A stretch of DNA of 56,927 bases. Origin: Candidatus Poseidoniales archaeon (GTDB taxonomy: Archaea > Thermoplasmatota > Poseidoniia > Poseidoniales > Thalassarchaeaceae). Position 1 is the stretch's first letter. The number at the start of each line of letters is the position of its first letter. Location of the stretch: assembly GCA_012960975.1 (NCBI GenBank), contig DUAE01000052.1:1-56927 (forward strand), given 5' to 3'. The translations under genes and the position numbers were made by a program. Below, piece by piece: positions 37,013-45,811 of the stretch. The notes under the pieces were generated by a model, which had not been told where the DNA came from, searched no databases, and saw nothing but the letters and a program-made list of their open reading frames with translations.

Positions 37013-37720
37013 TTATTTGGTCTCGATAATCGCAGTGATTTCATACATATCGAGTCCTTGCTCTCGGGCAACCAATGCTAACGCCATCCACAAGGTCACT
37101 GGCCCGAGAGACCGACGCTTACGCTGTGCACGTCGAACAACTTCACGATTCACGAGCCCTGAGGATTCAGCGATATGATTAATCAATGCTGAAATATTCA
37201 TCTCTGCCCGATCAGGCGGCCGATCGGTCGGCGCATCACCCTTCTTTTGAGTTGAATTTTCTGGTTCGGAAATTTTTACAATTAATTCACGGGGTTGGGC
37301 CGGTTCAATCATTTCCTCTTTCTCAATTATATGAGCATTAATTTTCTGAGATTCATCAATACGATTAGATTCTTTGGGTTCTTGATGAAGTGTTTCTTCT
37401 TCGATTTGATTAACATTAACTTCCTCTTCCATCTCGACAAACTCAAGCGGGTTCAGAACCCTTCTCACAATCGGCTGCCATCCGAGAGAAGGAGCTAACA
37501 ATTCAACACGCGGATTTGGTTTAATACGGCCTTCATTCTCTACCAACCAACCCAGGCTGCATAATTTTTCAAGAACACTGAGGGCATCCTCGGGAGTTAG
37601 CCACTGCAATTCTAGTGACCATAAACGGACTAGGTCGTAACGATTTGCTAATCCGAGTGGAAAATCCGCGAAACTGACGTGAAGAAGTCGACAAACTTCC
37701 TCATCTTGGGTCGTTATCAC
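37013..37720 (-). CDS. DUF2240-like archaeal winged-helix protein
   Basis: This protein has 235 residues. The N-terminal region, with LVRLWSLELQWLTPEDALSV and LCSLGWLVENEGRIKPN, looks like a winged-helix fold. A linker rich in Glu, Gln and Asn (about 95-170) follows, and then a C-terminal helical part (LINHIAESSGLVNREVVRRAQRKRRSLGPVTLWMALALVAREQGLD). The two end segments match what I recall of the archaeal DUF2240 family; the match was not verified by search. A role in DNA binding or regulation is inferred. It converges on the exporter (15-base gap) and diverges from the HEAT-repeat gene. Confidence 0.65.
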   Translation of the reverse strand: MITTQDEEVCRLLHVSFADFPLGLANRYDLVRLWSLELQWLTPEDALSVLEKLCSLGWLVENEGRIKPNPRVELLAPSLGWQPIVRRVLNPLEFVEMEEEVNVNQIEEETLHQEPKESNRIDESQKINAHIIEKEEMIEPAQPRELIVKISEPENSTQKKGDAPTDRPPDRAEMNISALINHIAESSGLVNREVVRRAQRKRRSLGPVTLWMALALVAREQGLDMYEITAIIETK

Positions 37721-37833
37721 TCACTCACCGGACCGCGATAGTTTGCGTTTATGCTTGATACTTCCTCTTGGAATTCCTGAACATCTAAGCAGTTGGTTGA
37801 AGAAAGGTGGGGTTATCCGCCCGCTCGTTCACT

Positions 37834-39117
37834 ATGTCAAGGAGATACATCGCGCGCGACCCTCGAACCGGGAAACCGATTCGTCGAAGTAAATCTGCGA
37901 AGGATTTGGACATCCGAACCCTCTATCCAACTGAAGGAGTTTGGGAGCGGATTCCAGTTTACGAAATTCTTAAACTCGCTTCAGGTGATATTCAAAATCT
38001 CGAGCTTTCTTTGACTAATGGTGGTGGATTCGCTCGACGTGGTGATGGAATTAGAGCCCTCCACAGAGTCTACGAAAATTTGATTCCTCGAGCGCATGAA
38101 ATTCTTCTTGATGCGCTCGATAGTAATGACGCAGCGATCCGAATCGCTGCACTTGAAGTCTCACCAATATTTGCACTAAAACAACATACAGATTTGATTC
38201 CGTGCCTCTCTGATCGCTTGCTTGATGAAAGTGCAGGTGTGCGTGCAATGGCTAGGCGTAGCCTGCAATTGATGTCTCCTGTATTTCCATCTGGATGTGA
38301 AGAATTATTGCGCAGAGAATTACGCGATACAAGAAAGGAACATCGTAATAATGCCTTTGAAACACTCCGTGAAACCGCTAAAGCATGGCCAGAAGCGGGT
38401 TGTTTACACATCGATGAATTGCTTCGAGATGAAGAACTTGACCTGCGGCGTCGTAGTTCAAAAATTCTTAGAACAATCGCCACCAAGGGTGGCGCAGAAG
38501 GCTGGGATTTGATTGGTTGGGCATTAGAAGATATAGATGCCCAAGTCAGACGTAATGGGGCTCAATGTTTGACGGTTTTAGCTAATTCCGAACCTAGCAT
38601 TGCAATGATTTTGGTAGAGGGCGCGATAATGGATGAAGATACCAATGTTAGAAAATCAGTAATTCGTGCCCTTAAAAAACTCGACATGGAAAATCCACGT
38701 GTTACATCGATGATTCTCGATGGTGCACGAAGTCGAAATTACGAATTGCGAAAGGCTTGTGTCGAACAACTTTCAATCATCATGTCTGGAGATGCGCTAA
38801 GAGAAGCAGCAGGGGAACTCTTACGACAGGAAACTGCACCAGAACTTCGCCAACGCCTAGGAGCCCTTGCAAGAGATGTGGAACTCGATGGTAGCGAGGA
38901 TGAAAAGAATAAATTTCTCGCTGCTGTCGATGTTGTCAAAGACGATTTTGTCGAAGAAGAAATGTTTCCAAAGAATCCAGTTCCAGAAAATTTAGAGGAT
39001 GATTCGAATTTAGAAATCGATTATGAAAATATCCCACCACCACCCAGTGGTCTTGCCAAGCCTAAGGGTGAACATGAAATAGAGAAGGCAGGTCGGCGAG
39101 AACCTGAGGACTTATGA
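37834..39117 (+). CDS. HEAT-repeat scaffold protein with short polyproline motif
   Basis: From ATG 37834 it has about 427 residues; a GTG at 37807 would add nine. The N-terminus is basic (RYIARDPRTGKPIRRSKSAKDLD). About eight HEAT/ARM-type helical repeats follow (for instance AAIRIAALEVSPIFALKQH, AGVRAMARRSLQLMSP, AQVRRNGAQCLTVLANS, TNVRKSVIRALKKLD). Such alpha-solenoids bind other proteins. The acidic C-terminus contains IPPPPSGLAKP, similar to proline motifs in two other proteins of this window. Its stop overlaps the next gene's start (ATGATGA), and the DEAD-box helicase follows, so the three form an operon. Confidence 0.85.
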   Translation: MSRRYIARDPRTGKPIRRSKSAKDLDIRTLYPTEGVWERIPVYEILKLASGDIQNLELSLTNGGGFARRGDGIRALHRVYENLIPRAHEILLDALDSNDAAIRIAALEVSPIFALKQHTDLIPCLSDRLLDESAGVRAMARRSLQLMSPVFPSGCEELLRRELRDTRKEHRNNAFETLRETAKAWPEAGCLHIDELLRDEELDLRRRSSKILRTIATKGGAEGWDLIGWALEDIDAQVRRNGAQCLTVLANSEPSIAMILVEGAIMDEDTNVRKSVIRALKKLDMENPRVTSMILDGARSRNYELRKACVEQLSIIMSGDALREAAGELLRQETAPELRQRLGALARDVELDGSEDEKNKFLAAVDVVKDDFVEEEMFPKNPVPENLEDDSNLEIDYENIPPPPSGLAKPKGEHEIEKAGRREPEDL

Positions 39118-39401
39118 TGAGCGAGCAGTTTGACGATAAACTCGAACAGTTTGAGCGATTATGGGCAGGTATTACCCCCAAGGGTGTGAATCGCCAAAAG
39201 TCACTAAAATTCCAGCAATATATGCGCCAGCATGTCCTCCAGAAGTTCCACAAGAAATCTCCAGATCAGTTCGCTACGGCAGACAAAGGTCACTTTAACC
39301 ATAATTTCTCTTCGAAGGATCAGTATATCACTAAGGAAAATTGTAAGAAATACTGGATGGGTGAGTTGCAGAAGGAAATTCTCGAATCGGAGACCTTCTG
39401 A
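39114..39401 (+). CDS. Small hypothetical protein, operon partner of HEAT protein and helicase
   Basis: This is a 95-residue soluble protein, rich in Lys, Gln and aromatic residues. I do not recognise a family. The sequence FERLWAGITPKGVNRQKSLK and KKYWMGELQKEIL suggests mostly helical structure. It starts with ATGATG overlapping the stop of the HEAT-repeat gene and ends 9 bases before the helicase start. Translational coupling of that kind indicates a real gene and a common function, perhaps in RNA handling. Confidence 0.7.
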   Translation: MMSEQFDDKLEQFERLWAGITPKGVNRQKSLKFQQYMRQHVLQKFHKKSPDQFATADKGHFNHNFSSKDQYITKENCKKYWMGELQKEILESETF

Positions 39402-39410
39402 GGCGATTAA

Positions 39411-40826
39411 ATGTCAACCGGTTTCGATGTTTGGGATTTAGAAAAACCAATAGCAGATGCAATCGTGAAACTCGGTTGGGAAAAACCAACTGAAATTCAA
39501 ACTGAAGCAATTCCTATTGCTCGACGCGGAACCGATGTTGTTGGTCAAGCAAAAACCGGTTCTGGAAAAACAGCAGCATTTGGAATTCCAATTATCGAAA
39601 AGTGTGAACCCAGCGGAATTCCGCAAGCGATTATCCTTTGCCCTACTCGCGAATTAGCGGTTCAAGTAGCAGAGGAAATCTCAATTCTTCAAGGAAACAA
39701 AGGATTAGCTATTCAAACTGTTTATGGTGGTACCAATTTAGAGAAACAGGCTGCTAGTCTTGCTAAAGGTACAGATATCATCGTCGGTACACCAGGCCGT
39801 GTAATCGATATGACTAAGCGCGGTCACCTCAATTTGAAACAAGTAAAATACTTTTGTTTAGATGAAGCAGATAGGATGCTCGACATGGGATTTTTCCCCG
39901 ATATTCTATGGGTTTTCGAAAATATGCCAAACCGGCAACAAACATTGCTTTTCAGTGCAACTTTCCCTCAAGAAATAATCGATGCTGCTGATGAGTTTAT
40001 GTCAGAGGCAGTCCACGTGATGAGCGATGATATGGAAGTTGATATTCCGGAGATTGAACTCAACGCAATCCGAATTGGTCGAGCTAACAAATTATGGGTT
40101 CTCGGCCGAATTATCGCCAACATGGATGATGATGGGCAGATGCTAATTTTCTCAAACACTAAGCGTATGGTAGATGTATTAGTCGAGCGCTTGAGCAAAT
40201 TCCGTATGAAGGCAGTTGGACTTCATGGAGATATCCCTCAAAATAAGCGAGAAAGAATCCTCAATGGTTTCCGAGAAGGAAAGGATAAAATTCTCATTGC
40301 AACAGATGTCGCAGCTCGCGGAATCGATGTCGATGGGATTACCATTGTCGTTAATTATGATTTACCAGTTGAAACAGAATCATTCGTCCACAGAATCGGA
40401 AGAACAGGACGAATGGGTCGATCGGGAGAAGCTTGGAGCTTCGTATCAAAAGAAGATCGCGGCTCATTAGAAAAGATTGCTTCAACATGGAATCTAACAA
40501 TACCATATGTCGAGGTACCGGCTCTACCAGAAGGCATGGACCGAGACCCAATACGCAAACGTGATGATTGGGATGAGGTTTCCGACTCATTCGGGATGGT
40601 TCGAGTAAATCTCTCGATAGGCAAAGCTGATTCGACAAAGCGTGCTTTGAGTGATTGGATTGTTTCGCAAGCAAAAATCCAAGAAATTGTTCTCGGTGAA
40701 ATCACTCAAGATGAAAAATCTTCACAAGTTGAAATTCACGTCCAAAAAGTCGCATATGTTATGGATGTCATCAAAGCAAGAGATTACAACGGTCGCAAAC
40801 TGAAGCCTGTAATCGTCAATGCTTGA
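39411..40826 (+). CDS. DEAD-box RNA helicase with DbpA-like C-terminal RNA-binding domain
   Basis: This is a 471-residue ATP-dependent RNA helicase. Motifs in order: Q motif (GWEKPTEIQTEAIPIA), Walker A AKTGSGKTAAF, PTRELA, GTPGR, DEAD (CLDEADRMLDMGF), SAT (LLFSATFP), then the second RecA domain with ATDVAARGID and HRIGRTGRMGRSG. The last 75 residues (VRVNLSIGKADSTKRAL to GRKLKPVIV) look like the DbpA RRM-type domain that ties bacterial DbpA to 23S rRNA hairpin 92. A role in large-subunit assembly is inferred. The gene ends the HEAT-protein operon. Confidence 0.93.
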   Translation: MSTGFDVWDLEKPIADAIVKLGWEKPTEIQTEAIPIARRGTDVVGQAKTGSGKTAAFGIPIIEKCEPSGIPQAIILCPTRELAVQVAEEISILQGNKGLAIQTVYGGTNLEKQAASLAKGTDIIVGTPGRVIDMTKRGHLNLKQVKYFCLDEADRMLDMGFFPDILWVFENMPNRQQTLLFSATFPQEIIDAADEFMSEAVHVMSDDMEVDIPEIELNAIRIGRANKLWVLGRIIANMDDDGQMLIFSNTKRMVDVLVERLSKFRMKAVGLHGDIPQNKRERILNGFREGKDKILIATDVAARGIDVDGITIVVNYDLPVETESFVHRIGRTGRMGRSGEAWSFVSKEDRGSLEKIASTWNLTIPYVEVPALPEGMDRDPIRKRDDWDEVSDSFGMVRVNLSIGKADSTKRALSDWIVSQAKIQEIVLGEITQDEKSSQVEIHVQKVAYVMDVIKARDYNGRKLKPVIVNA

Positions 40827-40835
40827 GGGAAATAG

Positions 40836-41306
40836 ATGGCTAAATTTGTGTCTAAATCTAATCTGACATGTCCTGTCTGCAAAACTTCAGAAAAACTCAA
40901 TATGCCGACTGATCAATGTATCATAGTTCATAATTGCATCAATTGTAATGAATTATTACAGCCGAAAAACGGTGATTGCTGCGTTTTCTGCTCATATGGG
41001 AATGTACCTTGCCCGCCAATCCAACTTGGAGATAATTCGAGTAAATCAAATGATAAACGACAAGACCTTACGATAATTTCTCTTGATTTACTGGGTTTCT
41101 TTTGTCCAATACCAGTACATGAAACTAGAAAAAAACTTCAAAATGTTCCAAAAGGAGCGATTCTTGAAGTGATTTGCGATGACCCAGAAACATTACAAGA
41201 CATCCCAATACTATGTGAGAGATTGAATATTCAACTGCTAGAGATAAAAGATGAGGCCGGGGAATTGATTTTTCTCATAAAAAATCAAGCCCCTAACGTA
41301 GATTGA
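40836..41306 (+). CDS. GDCCVxC zinc-binding domain fused to a TusA-like sulfur carrier
   Basis: This is a 156-residue two-domain protein. Residues 1-65 have CPVC, NCINCNELL and GDCCVFCSYGNVPCPPIQ. The last is the hallmark of the small GDCCVxC-domain proteins, some of which are selenoproteins in bacteria. After a polar linker, residues 78-150 form a TusA/SirA-like domain with DLLGFFCPIPVHETRKKL, where the cysteine of CPxP carries persulfide sulfur. Sulfur transfer to a metal-bound or thiol-rich acceptor is inferred. It lies 9 bases after the helicase stop and about 20-30 bases before ribA, so it is probably co-transcribed with both. Confidence 0.85.
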   Translation: MAKFVSKSNLTCPVCKTSEKLNMPTDQCIIVHNCINCNELLQPKNGDCCVFCSYGNVPCPPIQLGDNSSKSNDKRQDLTIISLDLLGFFCPIPVHETRKKLQNVPKGAILEVICDDPETLQDIPILCERLNIQLLEIKDEAGELIFLIKNQAPNVD

Positions 41307-41337
41307 GTTCAAGAACGAAAAGCCAGTGGACAAAACG

Positions 41338-41976
41338 ATGACAGGGGCAAACATACCAATTTCACTTGCTGAACAAAATGTTCCAGCAGACGCACGTTTG
41401 CCAACGACCTATGGTGAATTCCGCATTAGAGTGTTCCACGAAAACTCAACTGGTTTTGACCATGTTGCCCTCACAATCGGAAATATGACTGGTCCCGATC
41501 CTGTTCTTGTCAGAGTTCACTCAGAGTGTCTAACTGGTGATTCTTTCTCGAGTACAAGATGCGATTGTGGTCCACAACTTGATGCAGCCCTGCAACAGAT
41601 TGTCAAACTGGGTTGGGGTTGCTTGATTTATCTGCGACAAGAAGGACGTGGAATCGGCTTGCACGCAAAGATTCAAGCCTACAATTTGCAGGACAAAGGC
41701 GCTGACACTCTAGATGCAAATTTGATGCTGGGGCATCCTGTGGATGCCCGAGACTATCGAATTGCTGTAAAAATCCTTGAAGCGATTGATATTAATCGTG
41801 TTTGTTTAATTACAAATAATCCAGACAAAGCTAACCAACTTACAAAATTAGGCGTAGATGTTGTCGAGATGATGCCAATTGTAGTTGGAGTCGGAAAAGA
41901 AAATCGGGGATATCTCGAAACTAAGATAGAACGTATGGGTCATAAAATAGAAGAGAAAGATTTGGATAGAAACTGA
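41338..41976 (+). CDS. ribA: GTP cyclohydrolase II
   Basis: This is a 212-residue enzyme opening the GTP imidazole ring, the first step of riboflavin synthesis. The zinc cysteines are in VRVHSECLTGDSFSSTRCDC. The catalytic region QEGRGIGLHAKIQAYNLQD and the later TNNPDKANQL and VVGVGKENRGYLETKIERMGH complete the family pattern. It is not fused to RibB as often in bacteria. The ATG at 41338 is preferred; a GTG at 41326 adds four residues. Archaea normally use a different enzyme (GTP cyclohydrolase III type), so acquisition from bacteria is plausible. Confidence 0.93.
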   Translation: MTGANIPISLAEQNVPADARLPTTYGEFRIRVFHENSTGFDHVALTIGNMTGPDPVLVRVHSECLTGDSFSSTRCDCGPQLDAALQQIVKLGWGCLIYLRQEGRGIGLHAKIQAYNLQDKGADTLDANLMLGHPVDARDYRIAVKILEAIDINRVCLITNNPDKANQLTKLGVDVVEMMPIVVGVGKENRGYLETKIERMGHKIEEKDLDRN

Positions 41977-42062
41977 TAACATAATCTGAATCTCAAGAAC
42001 AAAATTCAGCATCATGCCATATGGCAGAACACCATATTGTATAATTAAAACAATCCAAGATG

Positions 42063-42136
42063 GGGCCGTGACCGGGAATTGAACCCGGGCCGGCGGGACC
42101 ACAACCCACCGTGCTAACCTCTACACCATCACAGCC
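42063..42136 (-). tRNA. tRNA-His (anticodon GTG)
   Basis: On the minus strand GGCTGTG (42130-42136) pairs with CACGGCC (42064-42070), including one G-T pair. The anticodon arm GTGGG-TTGTGGT-CCCGC gives anticodon GTG, and the T-arm has GGGTTCAATTCCC. The discriminator is C73 (42063), as in archaeal tRNA-His. The base before the acceptor stem is C, so the required G-1 is not encoded and must be added after transcription. CCA is not encoded in full either, unlike the three other tRNAs in the window. Confidence 0.93.
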
Positions 42137-42246
42137 GTCTTGGTAAGCCAGTCGAGAATAGAGCCGTATTTCAAGCCTCTCCGTCGGTTCGAGTCGAGAA
42201 GCACACGACCAACGCATTGAAGCGGTGTGTTGAGCCGTCAGCAATT

Positions 42247-44634
42247 ATGCAGAAGGCAAGTAGAGTTAGCCTGATTCTGTTTTCTATATTACTCATCTCA
42301 CCTCTAACACCGATGACTCAAGCAGTAACGGTTATCGCCTCAGAATCAATAGATCTCGTTCCAGCAGGAAACTTCTCTGAAAGTTCCGAATGGGAGATCA
42401 CTTCCTCCGTTGGTTTCTCTAACGATCAGGCTCAACATTCGATAGGAATGGTCGCCGACGGTGAATTGTCGTTCACACATGTTCGCCCAGCAAATTTTGC
42501 TACTCAAACTAGTTGGTCAGAATCTAGCCCCACTGACTCAAACTACAGTATAGGTGCATCAGATTCTTATTATACATGGTCAAAAGGGCCAAATATCACA
42601 GTGGGAGCTTTCGATTTTGCTGGCCTTCATACCTTCGCAATCGAGAACGTTTCTTTGGTATTACATTTTGAAATTCCTGAGGCTTTGAATCAAGATTCGG
42701 TCCGTATCATCTTGCAAAATACCGGATCGGATAAATTGGTCAAAACATATACTCGTACCTTCAACGGAGTTTATCGAATGAATAATCCCCTTGTCCTCGA
42801 ACTCGATGAAGAGGCGGATTGGAATTGGAATATGGTACAAGGAGCGCAATTTACAATCGATTATGTTTCGTCGGGAACCTCGGATGATTCCGAGGTACGC
42901 GTCGATGCGGTAGGACTTCGTGTGAAGTATCAAATGCCTTGGTATTCTTTTGAAAATGTATTCGCCAATCATGAAGTGAGCATTTCAGAAGTTCCCGTAC
43001 TAGATTTTGGACCATATGATGGAGAAACGGTAGGATTGAATGTTGATAGTTGTGGACTTTTGCCCGATCTTGCTGAATCCGAACATTTCTGGACATTCGA
43101 TGTAGAAGTCCCATTCGGACAAGAGCTTGGAAGAATCCATTCATTCGGTTCAGGAAATCATACAATCGAAGTCATTCCCGATAATGTTGATGGAGATTAT
43201 TCTGTCAAACAAAATGGTAATTTACTCGATAATCGCGATATGCTACAACATGTTCGAATCAGTATAGAGGATGGATGTGTATCTGGTGTCAGAATCGATG
43301 TTAACGACCCACACATAGTCATTACTGGATCGATAAGTGGCGCTACAAATGGCCTCACAACACCTGCTAGTTCACTTCGAATTGCAGTCGGTTCCTATCT
43401 AGTTCATACGATTCCACTCGAACTCGGAACATTTTCGATTGAGATTCCTGTAGGACACGCTCTTCCGTCAGAAGGTGAGATGCTTTCTGTTGGAATCGCA
43501 ACTCGATTCCAATGGTCGTCTGATGGGTCGGCAGAGACGACCGTCGTCCATGTGAATTCGATTTCTATTACAGGTGGTTATCATCTTGAACACGATTACG
43601 AACCAGATTGCCTCGACCTTGCCGATTTGGTTATGGAAGAGGATGAAGGGGGAATCCTGATTCCAGTCAGCTGTAATGATGATCGGACATCCCGCTCGGA
43701 TTTACAATTAAGTGCTACGAGTGAGGATAATTCGCTAATCGAAGTTAGCACGTCATATAGTTCGAGTAGCGATGCGAATTATGTCCAAATTCAAACTGTA
43801 AACAACGCTTTTGGAGTAACTTTTGTCAGCGTTGAAATACAAGATTCTGTCGGAAATATTTGGACTGATAATTTCATGGTAACCATAACTCCGATTGCTG
43901 ATTCTCCAACATTCGCACCACTACCCCTCACGGTTTATCTTGAATTGGGCGAAACCTTAATCTTGCCATTGAACATATTTGATTCAGATACATTTGATTT
44001 AACAATATCTACAAGTAAATCCTGGGCGACTGTAGACGAATCTAACAATTTACACCTCACACCTATTGATGCTGGCTTACACACCGTGAAAATATCGGTG
44101 AATGATGGAACTTCAGAAACCTCGCAAGACCTCTCAGTTTCAGTTAGCGCATTGTCAGACTTGATAACAGAATCAATCGAAATACGCAAAGATGGTATTA
44201 GGATTGATTCAGGAAAAGATGGGGAAATTATCGAAATTTTTGTCTATGTCAGAAATGAAGGTAGGGGAATCGCGGATGCCATTAATGTCAGGTGTTATGT
44301 CGATGATGTATTCGTTGGCTCAGCCATCATCGACTCCATCGCTCCCGGAGGTTTAGGAGTTGCGGTTTGTGATGCAGTATTACCGGGAGAAGGAAGAGAT
44401 GTCATAGTTAGAGCCAATGCGGACGGAACGCAATCTATCGATGAAACAAATGAAGAAAATAACCAAGGTGAATACACAATTTATGTCTCAAGCCCATCTA
44501 CTGGTACGAACGAGGATTCACTAGTCACCGGTCCCACAATCCTCGTCCTCGCTGTAGGAATAGTAGCGATTGCCCTAACTGCATTGCAACTGAGTCCTAA
44601 TCGAGTGAAAAAGCCATACAAGCGACGAAAGTAA
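42247..44634 (+). CDS. Secreted, membrane-anchored beta-sandwich protein with CARDB-like domain
   Basis: From ATG 42247 it has 795 residues. A signal peptide (LILFSILLISPLTPMTQAV) is followed by a lectin-like beta region (about 30-230) and middle beta domains. A cadherin-like stretch follows (TFAPLPLTVYLELGETLILPLN to GLHTVKISVNDGTSETS), then a CARDB-like domain near the C-terminus (GEIIEIFVYVRNEGRGIADA to ENNQGEYTIYV). A final helix (TILVLAVGIVAIALTAL) and a short basic tail (RVKKPYKRRK) anchor it. There is no catalytic motif, so a surface adhesion or binding role is likely. It stands alone between tRNA-His and the converging cbf5 operon. Confidence 0.85.
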   Translation: MQKASRVSLILFSILLISPLTPMTQAVTVIASESIDLVPAGNFSESSEWEITSSVGFSNDQAQHSIGMVADGELSFTHVRPANFATQTSWSESSPTDSNYSIGASDSYYTWSKGPNITVGAFDFAGLHTFAIENVSLVLHFEIPEALNQDSVRIILQNTGSDKLVKTYTRTFNGVYRMNNPLVLELDEEADWNWNMVQGAQFTIDYVSSGTSDDSEVRVDAVGLRVKYQMPWYSFENVFANHEVSISEVPVLDFGPYDGETVGLNVDSCGLLPDLAESEHFWTFDVEVPFGQELGRIHSFGSGNHTIEVIPDNVDGDYSVKQNGNLLDNRDMLQHVRISIEDGCVSGVRIDVNDPHIVITGSISGATNGLTTPASSLRIAVGSYLVHTIPLELGTFSIEIPVGHALPSEGEMLSVGIATRFQWSSDGSAETTVVHVNSISITGGYHLEHDYEPDCLDLADLVMEEDEGGILIPVSCNDDRTSRSDLQLSATSEDNSLIEVSTSYSSSSDANYVQIQTVNNAFGVTFVSVEIQDSVGNIWTDNFMVTITPIADSPTFAPLPLTVYLELGETLILPLNIFDSDTFDLTISTSKSWATVDESNNLHLTPIDAGLHTVKISVNDGTSETSQDLSVSVSALSDLITESIEIRKDGIRIDSGKDGEIIEIFVYVRNEGRGIADAINVRCYVDDVFVGSAIIDSIAPGGLGVAVCDAVLPGEGRDVIVRANADGTQSIDETNEENNQGEYTIYVSSPSTGTNEDSLVTGPTILVLAVGIVAIALTALQLSPNRVKKPYKRRK

Positions 44635-44717
44635 TTACCGAAATCACTTCCCTTCGGCTGATAATCACAAAATTTCAGGGAATAGTTATACCATCTCGGA
44701 ATTCAAAGTAGATTACC

Positions 44718-44745
44718 GCGCGCAGAACCCCTCGGGGTCGAGCGC
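44718..44745. other. GC-rich hairpin in the spacer between two converging genes
   Basis: GCGC (44718-44721) and GCGC (44742-44745) flank a compact hairpin ACCC-CTCG-GGGT. It is an isolated GC-rich structure in an AT-rich spacer between the CARDB-like gene and cbf5. It could terminate transcription from either side, but there is no clear T-run. Confidence 0.35.
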
Positions 44746-44763
44746 CGTTGGTGTGTGTTTGAA

Positions 44764-44829
44764 ATGATGAAACTAAAGATTCGTTTAGAGACTGACGAAT
44801 GGGTCTATGAAGAACATGAAATGGTTTGA
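44764..44829 (+). CDS. Possible 21-residue micropeptide
   Basis: A short frame, MMKLKIRLETDEWVYEEHEM followed by V and a stop, lies just before the 3' end of cbf5. It has no recognisable ribosome binding site. It is listed only because its composition looks protein-like; it may be chance. Confidence 0.15.
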   Translation: MMKLKIRLETDEWVYEEHEMV

Positions 44830-44834
44830 AAAAA

Positions 44835-45809
44835 TCATTTCTGCTTCGACCATGTCTGTCCGTATTGTCCAGCTGGCATGAGGACGTTCTTGGAAACAGC
44901 GACTTCTCCCGATGTCATATCGCTGAGTGTATCTGTTCCAACAGAAAGGCTTGCAATTGCTACTGCTTCACCTTTGAGGCTGCGCACAACTACAGTGGTT
45001 CCTGATTCCAATCCAGCAGGTGTACTGACTAATCCCGGCCGTGCAAGCGGAGCCCCGTGAGTCATTGCTGCTACCGCTCCGTCTTTGATTATGATAGAGG
45101 GTAATTTTGTCAAAACGGCTTCAACCGGAGCGATCAACTTCTTGAGACTACTTTCATCATCGTGCTCTTTCCAGAGGAACACTGCATCTGCTAGGTTCTG
45201 CATCGTACATGACATGCTCTCATCGAATGCTCCAGTAGTATTTCGGTGTAATTCCATCAATTCGGTTTTTGTATCCAAAAACAACCCAATATCACGAGCA
45301 AGGGTTCTGATGTATGTTCCCGCAACACAATCTATTTTCACGACTGCAATACGTGAAGATTCCTCACTGTCAAGAAGTTTGAGAGAATTAATCACACGTG
45401 TTCTAACTTGTACTTTAACAGCAGATTCCTTGGGTGGAACATTGTAAATTTCACCTTGTAGGTTTTCCAACAATTTTGACAGTTCTTCATCGCTCACATC
45501 ACGACCAAATCGAAGAACTGCAACATAGCTTTTCTCCCCAGAGAGAATAATGTCGGTAAGGCGGGTCGCTCGACCACACAATAATGTCAGCAATCCTGTA
45601 GCCATAGGATCGAGGGTCCCGCCATGACCTAATCGATTTAAACCAAGCATTTGCCTTACCCAAGCAGCGAGTTGGTGACTCGTTGGTCCTCGAGGCTTAC
45701 TAATTAGGAATATACCTGAATCAAGTAATTCTTCGAGAGTCCTGTTAGAAGGATCTCCCCCCCATTTTGGATTCGTCGTCGCTGTTTTATCAAATACAAT
45801 TGTTGGCAT
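44835..45809 (-). CDS. cbf5: rRNA/tRNA pseudouridine synthase Cbf5 (TruB family, with PUA domain)
   Basis: This is a 324-residue enzyme, the catalytic subunit of H/ACA RNPs in archaea. Motif I is ISKPRGPTSHQLAAWVRQML, and the catalytic aspartate lies in GHGGTLDPMATGLL. YVAVLRFGRD and PPKESAVKVQVRTR, typical of Cbf5, follow. The last 75 residues (SIIIKDGAVAAMTHGAPLARPG onward) are the PUA RNA-binding domain. ATG 45809 is 2 bases from the stop of cmk. The order DUF106-cmk-cbf5 is conserved in many archaea, near secY. Confidence 0.93.
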   Translation of the reverse strand: MPTIVFDKTATTNPKWGGDPSNRTLEELLDSGIFLISKPRGPTSHQLAAWVRQMLGLNRLGHGGTLDPMATGLLTLLCGRATRLTDIILSGEKSYVAVLRFGRDVSDEELSKLLENLQGEIYNVPPKESAVKVQVRTRVINSLKLLDSEESSRIAVVKIDCVAGTYIRTLARDIGLFLDTKTELMELHRNTTGAFDESMSCTMQNLADAVFLWKEHDDESSLKKLIAPVEAVLTKLPSIIIKDGAVAAMTHGAPLARPGLVSTPAGLESGTTVVVRSLKGEAVAIASLSVGTDTLSDMTSGEVAVSKNVLMPAGQYGQTWSKQK

Positions 45810-45811
45810 CT

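Noticed and set aside
41280-41340. A flavin riboswitch upstream of ribA
   Set aside because: The space to the preceding gene is only about 30 bases, far too short for a riboswitch.
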